From positions 1-42,274 of the forward strand of contig CAITIQ010000520.1 of NCBI GenBank assembly GCA_903892415.1: DNA of 42,274 nucleotides, in the 5' to 3' direction. This DNA is from an uncultured delta proteobacterium. Its GTDB lineage: Bacteria; Myxococcota_A; Polyangia; Polyangiales; Polyangiaceae. The notes below the pieces were generated by a model, which had not been told where the DNA came from, did not search any database, and worked only from the letters and a program-made list of their open reading frames with translations. Positions 1 to 9,587 of the stretch are shown here, piece after piece; the stretch's first letter is position 1, and each line of letters begins with the position of its first letter. Made by a program: the position numbers and the translations under genes.

Positions 1-1287
1 CGTTCGAATCCAACAGGAGGACTTCTCGTCGGTGATCCCAGCGAGGTCCCAGTGGAAACGCACCTTGCAGCGAGCGTACTCATCGGTGTGGATCGCCTCC
101 ATGCTGGAGCCGGCTGGAGCCGTGACCGTCGCCGTTTGCGGACCGTGCACCACCGGACGCGGGGTGGTTTGCGGGGTGCGGTAAGGGACCTCCACCGGGA
201 TGGCGTGAACGATGGCTACGTAGCCCGAGGGCGTCTTGCTCTCGCTTTCACCGAAAGCGTCGCGACCCCAATCGGCATTCTTACGCTGCCCAAACAAGTG
301 TCGGACTTTGGTGATCAGCTGCGTACCCGAACGATCATCCTCGAGCGCGAACTCGGTGAGCTTGAAGGTCGTCCCGGCGTAGAGCCGCGCGCATTCGGCC
401 ATCACCTCGAGCGTCTCACGGTCGGCCTGCTCCGACTCGAGGCGTACCCGCGCAAACACTTCACCAACCGCCTTGTCGACGAACAGGCCCGGGTAGTCGT
501 AGCGCTCGAGATCGCTATCGTGCTCCGCGCTGGCTGCCGCTGTCAGATCGAACGAAGGCCGCTTGAAGTCGTAGTCGCGCAGCGTGAACGTCCCCGACTG
601 GGTGGCCGCTCGTTCACGCAGCGCGAAGATCGCGTCGCCCTCGACCGCGAGCCCGGTCTGCCCGCGCATCGGCAGATCGGCGGCGCCTTCGATCGATGGG
701 GCGTTGGGGCTGTCATCCGAAAAGACGATGAACTCTTGCCCTTCTTCCGCCACCGAACGGAAGAAAATGCCTTCTTCCTCGAGCAAGCGCGAAACGAACA
801 CGAGCGAACTCTCGAAGTACTGCACGCAGTACTCGCGCTTTTGGTAGCTGCCCGCGAGCTGCCACCGTTGGCGGTTCTTCGGGATGCCGCAGTTCGTCAG
901 CACCTCGGTAACGATCTCGTCCACCGACTTGTCTTGGAAGATTTGCGCGGTGACCGTGCCGGCCAACAGGCCCAGCTGAGAGACCACGCGAAAGCGAGCT
1001 GCGTGCGCGGCGCCGCTGCCGTCCGCCGTGGTCGCGCCGGTGAGCGCAGAGCCGATCACCGTCACCTGTTCCACGATGCCGAGGAAGGTGTGCTCTTCCT
1101 CCTGGCCCACGCCGAAGGAGAAGAAGGCCGAGAGTCCCAGCGCATTTTCGCTGGTGATCGCGCTGGCGAAGCGCACGTCGATCTCGAGCGCGGTCGGTCT
1201 TCCGAGCTCCTCGACTAGCTCGAAGCCGGCGACGCTGTCGGCTACCACCGTATCAATTTGAAAGAAGCAGTTCAGCTTGCGGTCCAT
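1..1287 (-). CDS. vgrG: VgrG (TssI) type VI secretion spike protein, 3' part beyond window
   Basis: VgrG proteins trimerise into the spike at the tip of the type VI secretion tube, and carry or dock effectors. Reading the minus strand from ATG at 1287 gives an open frame of about 429 residues that leaves the window at position 1. It starts MDRKLNCFFQID and contains the gp27-like domain with the family pattern YCVQYFESSLVFVSRLLEEEG, seen in part here as QYFESS and SRLLEEEGIFF. Near the edge it has the hallmark RFHWD, followed by DEKSSCWIR, which leads into the gp5/OB domain. The C-terminal beta-helix is missing only because of the window edge. The start lies 10 nt after the stop of the preceding vgrG and has GAGGGG about 7 nt upstream, so the genes are probably co-transcribed. 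Family identity is clear. Which effector it serves cannot be seen. Confidence 0.93.
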   Translation of the reverse strand, partial: MDRKLNCFFQIDTVVADSVAGFELVEELGRPTALEIDVRFASAITSENALGLSAFFSFGVGQEEEHTFLGIVEQVTVIGSALTGATTADGSGAAHAARFRVVSQLGLLAGTVTAQIFQDKSVDEIVTEVLTNCGIPKNRQRWQLAGSYQKREYCVQYFESSLVFVSRLLEEEGIFFRSVAEEGQEFIVFSDDSPNAPSIEGAADLPMRGQTGLAVEGDAIFALRERAATQSGTFTLRDYDFKRPSFDLTAAASAEHDSDLERYDYPGLFVDKAVGEVFARVRLESEQADRETLEVMAECARLYAGTTFKLTEFALEDDRSGTQLITKVRHLFGQRKNADWGRDAFGESESKTPSGYVAIVHAIPVEVPYRTPQTTPRPVVHGPQTATVTAPAGSSMEAIHTDEYARCKVRFHWDLAGITDEKSSCWIRT

Positions 1288-1297
1288 GGTGCGCCCC

Positions 1298-3529
1298 TCA
1301 GTTGTCCGTGATCAGCGCGGCCGTCGCGACCGTGGCGCCGTCGATCTTGATGCTGACGCCCAGAATGGAGACGCTGGCCGGTGTGAGCACGATGGTGGAG
1401 GCGCCCATCACGAAGGTGAGCAACGATTCTGCCTCGTAGGTGATGTTGTCGGCCTTGACGATGGTGGCGCCCGCGGCCACCCAGGTCATCGCTCCGCCGG
1501 CCTCCTCGCTGCGGTCCCCGTCCACGAGATTTACCTTCGCGCCGGCCATCATCGTGGTGCTCGAGCCTTCCACCGCGCTCGAAATACCGCCCAAACCGAG
1601 GATGACCTTCAACGCGCCGATGGTCTCGTCGTGGTTGCCAGCCACCTCGGTGGAATGGGTGGAGGCGGTGATGGCGACGCGGGCGGCGCCCACGTCCAAG
1701 CTGGCGTTGGCGTCGGTGGTCTCGCTGACCTTGCCCACGACGAGGTCCGCCTTCATCGAGCCGACGTCGAGCGACGAAGCGCCGGCGACGGTGTGCTTGT
1801 GATCCCCGCCCACCTTGAGGTCGCGATTGCCTCCGACCACCAGTGTGTGGTCCCCACCGATCTCGGCCACGGACAGCGTTTCAGTGGCGAGCTTCTCGTT
1901 GCCACCAACCGACTCGGTGTCCGAGCCGCCGATCGACGTAGTCAGGCTGTTGGTGATCTCCTCCAGCAAGTTGGAGCCGATGGTGCGGGTCGCGTTGGCG
2001 CCCACGCTCTCGGTGGCGTTGTGTTTGACCGCCACGGTCATGTCTTTGGAGGCGTTGAAGAACATCTCCTCGTTGCCCTTGGTGTCGTCGAAGCGCATCT
2101 CGTTGCTGGAGCCACCCCCAGGGGTGGTCGCCGTTTGCACAGCAGTGCGCGCCGCTGCCTGAGGCAAAGCGTAGGGCGGCATCGTCAGTTGATTGTAGAG
2201 CCGGCTCATCACCAGCGGCAGATCCTGATCGCCCTCGTCGTGTTGAACCAACACCTCCCAGCCGACGCGCGGGAGCAACATCGAGCCGCCGGTCGGAAGC
2301 TGGCAGGTTCGAATCGGCAGGCTGGATTTGTCATCGCGCGTACCAACGCGATCCCACGGGAACTGAGCGTTCACCCGCCCGTGTTCATCGACGTGAATCT
2401 CCTCGCCGGCGGGGCCGGTGGTGAGCGCCGTTTGCGGACCGTGCAGCAGCGCTGCGCGGGGAAGCCGTACCGGCCGATAATGTGAAACGTTGGGATCCAT
2501 CGCCTCGAAGCTGGTCTTCAGTGAACCGCCACGGCCTCCGGTGGGCCCGCGGTCATCGCTGAACTCGACCGTCACCTTGGTGGCCAACAGGGTGGTGTTG
2601 AACTCGGCGAAGGGATGCTGTTCGACGGTGAAGGTCCGCCCGGGGTAGAGGTTCTGCGCCGTGGTGTCTCCGCGCAGCAGCAATCTGCGCGCCTGCAGCG
2701 ACTCGACCAGCACTTGCGCCGAATGCTCGATCACGGCGTCCTTGGTACTGCGGGCTGGGTATTGGTAGATCTCGAGCGCCTTTTCGCCGTCGTCGGTGCC
2801 CTCAGCGATCGACTCGAGCTTGAAGCGCGGCCGCGTGAAGTCGTATTGGCGTAAGTGGGTCTTGTCCGACTTCACCTCGTGAACGAGGGAGAGCTTCGAC
2901 ACAGTGGCGGCCTTTTGCCCAAAGCCGAACTCCGGGTAGTAGATGACGTTGGCCACCGCCGCATCTCCGACGCCCTTCGGGTCATCGAAGAAGATCCATT
3001 CTTCCTGCTCGTGGTCGTAGGTGAACGCGACCCCCTCCTCCGACAGGACGCGGCGCAGAAAGTCAAAGTCGGTCTCGCGGTATTGCACCAAGTATTCGCG
3101 CGGCTCGCGGCTGTCATTGAGCACGAAGCGAACATCGCCGACGCCTGCGCGGTCGCAGACCTCCTTGACGACGTCCTCCAGCGAGAGATTTTGGAAAGTG
3201 CGTAGGTCCGAGCGTTTGGTGGCTCGAAAGAGATCGGGGCAGACCTCCAAGAACAGCGAAGGGCGGGTGATGCCGAACAGCCTTCGCTCGGCCGAGACGA
3301 CCCGGCCGTGGAAGCGACGCGCTTCATCAAACGCTTCGATCGGGCCGATATGAAGCGAAACCTCTTTGCCCAACAAGGCGGCCGGACGTTCCAGCGCCGC
3401 CTCGCGTGCAACGCGCAGCCTTGCCCGAGGGACGGCGTCGAGGCCCTCCTCGATCTGCGCCGAGATCACGTCGTAGGCCTCGCCATCGATCGAGACCGTG
3501 GCCTGGATGCCGGTGATTTGGTCAGCCAC
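1298..3529 (-). CDS. vgrG: VgrG (TssI) type VI secretion spike protein, second of three
   Basis: A full-length VgrG of 743 residues. The start is GTG at 3529, which lies 1 nt after the TGA of the upstream vgrG and has AGGGAG about 7 nt before it. The N-terminal gp27-like part (about 1-340) contains YLVQYRETDFDFLRRVLSEEG. The gp5-like OB region has FPWDRVG near residue 390, a variant of the usual RFHWD, and PRVGWEV near 420. The C-terminal third (about 500-700) is a glycine-rich repeat series of VGGN/VGGD and VGA units typical of the triangular beta-helix needle. There is no recognisable C-terminal effector domain; the protein ends in a hydrophobic beta-strand-rich tail. It sits in a tandem array with two other VgrGs, with no adaptor or effector gene between them. 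Confidence 0.95.
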   Translation of the reverse strand: MADQITGIQATVSIDGEAYDVISAQIEEGLDAVPRARLRVAREAALERPAALLGKEVSLHIGPIEAFDEARRFHGRVVSAERRLFGITRPSLFLEVCPDLFRATKRSDLRTFQNLSLEDVVKEVCDRAGVGDVRFVLNDSREPREYLVQYRETDFDFLRRVLSEEGVAFTYDHEQEEWIFFDDPKGVGDAAVANVIYYPEFGFGQKAATVSKLSLVHEVKSDKTHLRQYDFTRPRFKLESIAEGTDDGEKALEIYQYPARSTKDAVIEHSAQVLVESLQARRLLLRGDTTAQNLYPGRTFTVEQHPFAEFNTTLLATKVTVEFSDDRGPTGGRGGSLKTSFEAMDPNVSHYRPVRLPRAALLHGPQTALTTGPAGEEIHVDEHGRVNAQFPWDRVGTRDDKSSLPIRTCQLPTGGSMLLPRVGWEVLVQHDEGDQDLPLVMSRLYNQLTMPPYALPQAAARTAVQTATTPGGGSSNEMRFDDTKGNEEMFFNASKDMTVAVKHNATESVGANATRTIGSNLLEEITNSLTTSIGGSDTESVGGNEKLATETLSVAEIGGDHTLVVGGNRDLKVGGDHKHTVAGASSLDVGSMKADLVVGKVSETTDANASLDVGAARVAITASTHSTEVAGNHDETIGALKVILGLGGISSAVEGSSTTMMAGAKVNLVDGDRSEEAGGAMTWVAAGATIVKADNITYEAESLLTFVMGASTIVLTPASVSILGVSIKIDGATVATAALITDN

Positions 3530-3530
3530 T

Positions 3531-5792
3531 TCAGCTCCCTCCCATCTTCAGCGACGAACCAAACTTGACGAACAGCGCCGCTTCGACCGCGATCTTCGAG
3601 CCCTTGAGCAGGATCGGACCGCCGCCGAGCTTCAACTCCGAGGAGCCACCCTTGAGTGTGCCGGTCGCCCCGATCACAGTGATCATCGGTGCGCTCACGG
3701 TGTAGTCCCCGTCTACCTTGGAATAGTGAACCGCGCCCACCATGCTGCTCATGTCGGCCTCGCTGCTCGAGGCGTAGTTGCCCTTGGCGATGCGCACCTC
3801 GCCGACCGCCAAGGTTGCGTTGAGGCTGCCGGTGATGGTCTCGCCAAAGCCGCCTTTGCAGATGTCCACCTTGGCTACGGCCACGTTTTCGGTGTGATTG
3901 CCGCCGATGCTTTGGCTCTGCGCTGCGACCGAGGCCGTGAGCATGACCGCTCCGACGCTGCGAGAGATGTCGCCGGTGATCGAGTGTTTGATGCTGTTGC
4001 AGATCAACGTCATCGACGCGCCGACCGAGTAAGATCGATCTCCGTCGACCTTCTCGACCATGTTGCTGATCGAGTTGTCCACCGCGTTGCCACCCACACT
4101 CTCATTGAGACTGCCGCCGACATTGGAGGTGCTCATCGACCCGACGTTGAGCTCGCGGTTCCCGCCCACAGTGAAGCTGCGGTTGCCGGCCACGCTGTGG
4201 GAAGCGTTGACCTTGACGATCGACTTCTCGTCTACCCCGACACTCTCGTTCTGGTCGTTGTTCACGACCACGTTGAGGTCCTTCTCGGCGCTAAGACTGA
4301 AGCCTTGTCCGCCGCCGGAGTCGCCAAACTTGATCTCGTTCATACCGGCGCCGCCCGGTGAACTCTGCCCGCGGATCGAGCCTGCGGTCTTGGCGCCGGG
4401 TAAGGCGTACGGCGGGGTTCGCTCGGCGTTGTACAGGCGGCCAACTACGTAGGGGCGATCAGGATCGCCGTCATGAAAGCCCACCGCGACCTCCCAGCCG
4501 ACGCGCGGCACGATGAACTGGCCGCCCAAGTTTGCCTGCATCACCCGCAACCAGCAGGAGGACTTGTCGTCGAACTGGCCGACTCGGTCCCAATGGAAGC
4601 GCACCTTCACCCGCCCGTACTTCTCGGTGTGAATCTCCTCTTCGCCCATCGACGGGCCGGTCACCACGGCGGTCTGAATGCCGAGGATGCGCGGCTTCTT
4701 GGTCTTGCGCGGCGGCGCGAAGTGCGCGCCTTCCGGCATCGCTGTGAAGCCGCTGCTCACCGAATGTTTCTTCTCGGCGCCCCCACCGATGCCGGCGACG
4801 CCACCACCTTCACCGGTTTGACTCTGACGGCCTTCCGAAACGTGCTCCATGATCACGAAGGTGCGGTTGATCACCTCCTGGGCGGCACCGACCACCATGA
4901 TCATCTTGCCCACCTCGAGGTTGGAGGCGATGGTGCTACCGCGCAATCGCTCGAAGCCGGTACGCAGTTCACGCAAGCGAGCGTTGACCCGACGCGTGCC
5001 GTCTTGCTGCGTGATGAAACCGCCTGGAAACTCGTAGACCGGCATCGGGTAAGTGGAGGGCGCCGATTGGGCCGCCTCGGGGAATTGCTCCGGCTTCTCG
5101 AAGTCGAAGTCGCGCAGCTGCACGTCGCTGGTCATCAGTTGGGTGGTTAGCTCGAGCCCGGTCACCGGATCGGTACCGGCTTGGCCTGCCGCTGCGCTCA
5201 GCACCGTGGGGGTGGCTAGCTCTTCCACCAACGCCGTCGTCGAGTCCGCCAGCACCATGGTTGCTTCACCACCTTCGTGGTTGAAGAAGTAGAAGACGCC
5301 CTCCTCCTCGAGCAGCCGATGCACGAAGTCGAGCTCGGCTTCGCGGTATTGCATGATGATCTCACGCTTGGGGTAGTCGATGGTGAGCCGCCACTCGACC
5401 TTGTCGATGCCGGCCGCAGCGAAGATCTCCTTCACCACATCGATCGCGCTCTTGTCCTGGTAAATCCGGCAATCCTCGCGGTGCGCCAGCGAGGCGATCG
5501 GCGGTACCAGTCGGGCTGCGAAGATGAAGGAGACGCCGTCATGGTGGATGAACTCACAGCGATCGACCACGCCGGAGAGCGACCGTTGTCGGTCGCGCTC
5601 CGCGTCGACCACTTGCAGCGTGAGGGAGTTGCGCAGCAAGACTTTGGGGCTGAACTCGGCGTCCTTGGTGCTGAAGGCGACGCGCGCTTCGTAGGGCTCG
5701 GAGAGCGCCTCACGCAGGTGATATTGGAAGGCGACGGCATCGGGCGGAAGATTCTCCCCGACGAGGTGAAACTCGACCTTCGTTTCAGACAT
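3531..5792 (-). CDS. vgrG: VgrG (TssI) type VI secretion spike protein, first of three
   Basis: The promoter-proximal member of a tandem vgrG trio, 753 residues from ATG at 5792. The gp27-like domain spans about 1-320 and includes IIMQYREAELDFVHRLLEEEG near 146-165 (shown here as QYREAELDF and HRLLEEEG). The gp5-like OB domain has RFHWD at 398-402, DDKSSCWLRV at 408-417 and PRVGWEV at 429-435. The C-terminal needle (about 515-715) is built from degenerate SVGGN/NVGGS repeats and ends in a hydrophobic glycine-rich tail, with no appended enzyme domain visible. A glycine-rich insertion around 326-340 interrupts the region between the gp27- and gp5-like parts. It is 89 nt downstream of the two-domain protein gene on the same strand, which may belong to the same unit. 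Confidence 0.95.
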   Translation of the reverse strand: MSETKVEFHLVGENLPPDAVAFQYHLREALSEPYEARVAFSTKDAEFSPKVLLRNSLTLQVVDAERDRQRSLSGVVDRCEFIHHDGVSFIFAARLVPPIASLAHREDCRIYQDKSAIDVVKEIFAAAGIDKVEWRLTIDYPKREIIMQYREAELDFVHRLLEEEGVFYFFNHEGGEATMVLADSTTALVEELATPTVLSAAAGQAGTDPVTGLELTTQLMTSDVQLRDFDFEKPEQFPEAAQSAPSTYPMPVYEFPGGFITQQDGTRRVNARLRELRTGFERLRGSTIASNLEVGKMIMVVGAAQEVINRTFVIMEHVSEGRQSQTGEGGGVAGIGGGAEKKHSVSSGFTAMPEGAHFAPPRKTKKPRILGIQTAVVTGPSMGEEEIHTEKYGRVKVRFHWDRVGQFDDKSSCWLRVMQANLGGQFIVPRVGWEVAVGFHDGDPDRPYVVGRLYNAERTPPYALPGAKTAGSIRGQSSPGGAGMNEIKFGDSGGGQGFSLSAEKDLNVVVNNDQNESVGVDEKSIVKVNASHSVAGNRSFTVGGNRELNVGSMSTSNVGGSLNESVGGNAVDNSISNMVEKVDGDRSYSVGASMTLICNSIKHSITGDISRSVGAVMLTASVAAQSQSIGGNHTENVAVAKVDICKGGFGETITGSLNATLAVGEVRIAKGNYASSSEADMSSMVGAVHYSKVDGDYTVSAPMITVIGATGTLKGGSSELKLGGGPILLKGSKIAVEAALFVKFGSSLKMGGS

Positions 5793-5881
5793 TGGGCGAG
5801 TCTAGCAGCGGGCCACTCGTTCCACGCCAGTTGAATCGGCCCCGCAGGCCCGGGCGGAGCCTGAACTTTGGTCGACGGAAC

Positions 5882-7417
5882 TCAGCGCTTCCGCTGCTGA
5901 ATGTAGCCGCGGTAGCGCTGTACGATTCCGAAGTAGCGCTGTCGCATGTCGTCGTTGTTCTGGAACTCGGTAGTCCAGCGCATCGACTCCTCGTGGTGCT
6001 CCGCTTCCGTCACGCCGTATCGCCCACGGATCGCCTCGACCTCGTGCGGAGCTTCAGCGATCTCGGCAGTGAGAGATGCGAAAACGTTGATGGTGAAGCG
6101 CTTCTTGTGCGGCGTCTCGACCGGAGCGGACGGCGGTGGCGGCGGGTTTGCTGCCGCTTGGCTAGCTGCGGCGTGAGTCGCTTGCTGGGCGTTGCCCGGG
6201 GGGGAACCAGCGAAGGGAAGCGCTTCCTTGAGGTGAGCCGGGATCGAGTTGAAGTCGAAGGCCTGCGTCTTGGGGCTCTCGCGTCCGCTGGTCTGGGCGT
6301 CTGCTGCGGGGGCCGGTCGAACGGCAGCAAAGGAAGCAGAGCTCAGTGGTCGCGGACCGCCTTCCTGAGCACGGAACGGCATCGCTTCTTGTGCGCGGTG
6401 CATAACGTCCGGGTCAACGGTACCGGTGCGTCCAAACGCGGGGTTGTAGCCAGGCTTCGCCTTGTCCAACGCCTTGTACAGGTCCTGCGCCATGCGGCGT
6501 GCCTCCTCGGGCATGGGAGCCGTTCCAGTGCTCGAGTCGCTCGAGCGCTCATCCGTCATTCGGAACGGGGTTGAAGGCGGACCGGCATGCAGTGGTCCAG
6601 GCGCTGTTTGGCCGGGCTTCGCGCTGCTGGCTCCAGCCTCACCTGAAGGGGGCGCTGTGGACGACTCGAAGCGAGGTGGTTCAGTCACCGCCGGCATGGC
6701 GCTCTCGCTTGGGCGCTTCACGAACGGTGTCGCCGACTTCGCTACGGCCGCCTTGAGGTCGGCTCGGTCGATGTTCATGGTCATGTTGGCGCGTCTTCGG
6801 CGCGAAAGCCCATCCGCTTCGGCTTCGGCTTGTGCGGGCATCACAATGAAGTCGGGCTTCACGGCCGCCGGCACGACGTTTGGCGGTGGAGCAGGGAGTG
6901 TTCCGGTTCCGGCTGGGATCACGGGCGGAGGCATCGCTGGCGCGGCAGGCGCGGGTTGCGTAGCGGGGCGCGCGCCTTGTCGCAGGAAGCTGGGCAAGCC
7001 GCTGCTAGGCTCGGGGGCCCGCGCACGCTCGATGTGCGGAGGTGAGGGGAACGTCGCGGGCGGAAGCTGAACGGCGACAGGCTGCGCGAGCGCTTGTCCC
7101 ATCATCGACATCACCGCGACCGGCGACGGGGCAACGGGCGGCCGCTCCGCCTTATCCCGCTCGCGCGCGGCGCGGTTCTCGAACAACTTGCGTTTGACGC
7201 TGTAGATCGTCTGATACCGAATCGTCGTCTCGAAGCGCTTTCGTTCGGCTTCCTCGGCCATGCGCTTGAGCCAGTAGGCGTGCGCTGCGAGCCAACGTTC
7301 GGTCGGGACCTCGGCTTTCGTCAGTACGTCGTCCTGAGCATTGCCCGCCTCGATCTCGGCTTGGAGCGTCGCGTAGCGATCGAGTGCGAGGGGCGGAGCT
7401 TCCGAAGCCGAGATCAC
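5882..7417 (-). CDS. Two-copy helical domain protein with long disordered linker, next to VgrG genes
   Basis: 511 residues from GTG at 7417. No named family is recognised. The ends of the protein resemble each other: residues about 14-76 (RYATLQAEIEAG, a tryptophan-containing middle, then RYQTIYSVKRK) and about 444-510 (VFASLTAEIAEAP, then MRWTTEF, then RYRGYIQQRK). Both copies look like short helical domains of about 65 residues. They are joined by about 350 residues rich in Pro, Ala and Ser, predicted disordered. The linker carries four short PF motifs: ATPF at 229, TPFR at 283, AMPF at 345 and ALPF at 399, three preceded by an amphipathic Ala/Lys-rich stretch. Its position just upstream of three vgrG genes on the same strand suggests a role in type VI effector loading or regulation. 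That role is inference. Confidence 0.75.
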   Translation of the reverse strand: MISASEAPPLALDRYATLQAEIEAGNAQDDVLTKAEVPTERWLAAHAYWLKRMAEEAERKRFETTIRYQTIYSVKRKLFENRAARERDKAERPPVAPSPVAVMSMMGQALAQPVAVQLPPATFPSPPHIERARAPEPSSGLPSFLRQGARPATQPAPAAPAMPPPVIPAGTGTLPAPPPNVVPAAVKPDFIVMPAQAEAEADGLSRRRRANMTMNIDRADLKAAVAKSATPFVKRPSESAMPAVTEPPRFESSTAPPSGEAGASSAKPGQTAPGPLHAGPPSTPFRMTDERSSDSSTGTAPMPEEARRMAQDLYKALDKAKPGYNPAFGRTGTVDPDVMHRAQEAMPFRAQEGGPRPLSSASFAAVRPAPAADAQTSGRESPKTQAFDFNSIPAHLKEALPFAGSPPGNAQQATHAAASQAAANPPPPPSAPVETPHKKRFTINVFASLTAEIAEAPHEVEAIRGRYGVTEAEHHEESMRWTTEFQNNDDMRQRYFGIVQRYRGYIQQRKR

Positions 7418-7492
7418 TGCGGAACCGTACCACGTTGCGTTAGGTCCTCGTCGATAGCTTGATCAAATCATCGCCGGCGCTAGGCTTGCCGC

Positions 7493-8053
7493 ATGGCCCG
7501 CCCCAGCATCAAGCTCGTGCTAGCGCTCCGTGAAACTGCTCTGCGCCTCAGTGCGCCGAGTGTCCGCTATGAGTGGTCGCATTTCGGTCACTGCAATTGT
7601 GGCCATCTCGCTCAAACTTTGACCGGGCTTTCACCCAAGCTGATCTACGACGCTGCGTTTCATCGCGCGGGAGACTGGGGCGAGCAGGCCAAAGAGCTCG
7701 CCCAGGTCGATCTCGGGGATCGCCCCGCGCTCGATGAAGGGGCGCTCGAGCCCTCGTATGAGGAGCTTTGCAGTGCCACCGGGTCGCCGCTAAGCGGGAT
7801 CTTTGCGGTGATGCGTGAGGCCGGGCTCTCGGCCCTGGACATTGGCCACTTGGAGGATCTTTCGGATGGCGACGTGTTGCGTCGCATGGGGAAGAATCAA
7901 ACCGGCCTCGAGCGCAACCAACGTGAGAACGTGGTCGCGTATCTGGCTGCTTGGGCCGATCAGTTGGCTAGCAAGCTGACTCTCGAAGAGCGCCGTACGC
8001 TCGACGAGTGGTCCAGCGATCAGGCTTCGCCTTTGCTGCTCGCGGCGGAGTAG
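7493..8053 (+). CDS. Conserved hypothetical protein with WSHFGHCNCGHLAQ motif
   Basis: 186 residues from ATG at 7493, divergent from the two-domain protein gene across a 75-nt gap that must hold both promoters. I do not recognise a function. The N-terminus has a compact His/Cys cluster (HFGHCNCGH, about residues 30-38) that could bind a metal or be a structural motif. The rest is mainly helical and acidic with no signal peptide or membrane segment, so it is probably cytoplasmic. Codon use fits the neighbours and supports a real gene. It precedes the glutathione reductase gene on the same strand by 88 nt, so co-transcription is possible but not shown. Confidence 0.75.
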   Translation: MARPSIKLVLALRETALRLSAPSVRYEWSHFGHCNCGHLAQTLTGLSPKLIYDAAFHRAGDWGEQAKELAQVDLGDRPALDEGALEPSYEELCSATGSPLSGIFAVMREAGLSALDIGHLEDLSDGDVLRRMGKNQTGLERNQRENVVAYLAAWADQLASKLTLEERRTLDEWSSDQASPLLLAAE

Positions 8054-8141
8054 TCGACTCAGCGCCGGCTCAGAACGTTGGTCAGCGTCAGCCCATCGTT
8101 TAGCTGCATCCACCTTCGTTCGAGTGCGCTAAGAACGCTTC

Positions 8142-9584
8142 ATGGCGCATTCCTACGACTTTGACCTATTCGTGATTGGCGCGGGCTCGGCCGGAGTTCG
8201 CGCGAGCCGTATGGCGGCGAGCTTCGGCGCCAAGGTTGGTGTAGCCGAGTTTCAGGCGCTGGGCGGCACCTGCGTCAACGTCGGTTGCGTCCCCAAGAAG
8301 CTGATGGTGATCGGCTCGCACTTCACCGAGGAGTGGCAGGACGCCAAGGGCTACGGCTTCTCGGTCGAGCCGCCCACCTTCGATTGGAGCGTACTGATCG
8401 CCAACAAGGATCGCGAGATCGCCCGGCTCAACCGCGTCTATCAGAGCTTGCTCGAGGGCCGTGGCGTGAAGATCGAGCGCGGCCGCGCCAAGCTCGTTGG
8501 CCCTCACGAGGTAGAGGTCACCTCGGCCGACGGTGAAACCAAGCGCCACAGCGCCGAGACGCTGCTCGTCGCTGTCGGCGGCAAGCCGTCGCGGCTTCAG
8601 ATCCCCGGGGCCGAGCACGTGCTCATCTCCGATGACATCTTTCACCTGAAGGAGCTGCCGCGGCGGATCCTGATCGTCGGCGGGGGCTACATCGCCGTGG
8701 AGTTTGCGGGCGTGTTCCATGGTCTGGGCGCACACGTAACGCAGATCTACAGGGGTGCTTTGTTCTTGCGAGGCTTCGACCGCGACGTGCGCGTCCACCT
8801 CGACCAGGAGATGCGCCATCGCGGGATCGATCTGCGCTTTCATTGCGATCTCGCCAGCGTCGAGAAGCTGCCTTCGGGCGAGCTGCGCGCGGTGCTGAGC
8901 GACGGTAGCGAGCTTCTGCTCGACGCGATTCTGGCGGCCGTTGGCCGCGAGCCAAACACCAAAGAGCTCGGTCTCGAGGCACTCGGCGTTCAGGTGGACC
9001 GTCGCGGGGCGATCGCCGTGAACGACAGCTTCCGCACCTCGGTCCCGTCGGTGTACGCGGTGGGCGACGTGATCGACCGCATCCAGCTGACGCCCGTGGC
9101 GCTGGCCGAGGGCATGATCGTCGCGCGCAACCTATACGGCGGCGCGCAGGCCAAACCCGACTACGAGTTCGTCCCGTCGGCTGTGTTCTCGCAACCTTCG
9201 ATCGCGACGGTGGGGTTGACGGAGGAGGAGGCCCGCGCGTCCTTCGCTGTGGATATCTACAAATCGAGCTTCACGCCGATGAAGCAAAGCATGACCGAGC
9301 GGAAAGAGAAGATGTTGATGAAGCTCGTGGTCGAACGAGCGAGCGACCGCGTGGTCGGCGTTCACGTGGTCGGGCCGGAGGCAGCGGAGATCGTCCAAGG
9401 CTTCGCGGTCGCCTTGAAATGTGGCGCGAAGAAGTCCGACTTCGACAGCACCATCGGCATTCACCCCACCGCGGCGGAGGAGCTGGTGACCATGCGGGAA
9501 CGTTGCCCAGACCCCGACGTAAGCCAGACGGTCCTGCATGAGGAACCGACCCCGCGGCGGGTGATCCGCCACCACGAATTCTGA
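8142..9584 (+). CDS. gor: Glutathione-disulfide reductase
   Basis: An FAD-dependent pyridine-nucleotide disulfide oxidoreductase that reduces glutathione disulfide with NADPH in the cytoplasm. The 480-residue protein has the FAD-binding motif GAGSAGVRA near residue 13 and the redox-active pair in GGTCVNVGCVPKKL (Cys44 and Cys49). The NADPH-binding GGGYIAVEFAG is followed by arginines in IYRGALFLRGFD, which match the NADPH-preferring pattern of Gor. The second FAD motif is YAVGDV. The C-terminal dimer motif HPTAAEE carries the active-site base His near 441. Length matches the family, which runs about 450-480 residues. The ATG at 8142 starts right before the conserved beta-strand, so the start is secure. 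Trypanothione or mycothione reductases are less likely given the motif set. Confidence 0.93.
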   Translation: MAHSYDFDLFVIGAGSAGVRASRMAASFGAKVGVAEFQALGGTCVNVGCVPKKLMVIGSHFTEEWQDAKGYGFSVEPPTFDWSVLIANKDREIARLNRVYQSLLEGRGVKIERGRAKLVGPHEVEVTSADGETKRHSAETLLVAVGGKPSRLQIPGAEHVLISDDIFHLKELPRRILIVGGGYIAVEFAGVFHGLGAHVTQIYRGALFLRGFDRDVRVHLDQEMRHRGIDLRFHCDLASVEKLPSGELRAVLSDGSELLLDAILAAVGREPNTKELGLEALGVQVDRRGAIAVNDSFRTSVPSVYAVGDVIDRIQLTPVALAEGMIVARNLYGGAQAKPDYEFVPSAVFSQPSIATVGLTEEEARASFAVDIYKSSFTPMKQSMTERKEKMLMKLVVERASDRVVGVHVVGPEAAEIVQGFAVALKCGAKKSDFDSTIGIHPTAAEELVTMRERCPDPDVSQTVLHEEPTPRRVIRHHEF

Positions 9585-9587
9585 GTC

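Noticed and set aside
1277..2485. Long plus-strand open frame opposite the second vgrG
   Set aside because: The opposite strand encodes a motif-complete VgrG; the plus frame is Asp/His/Gly-rich shadow.
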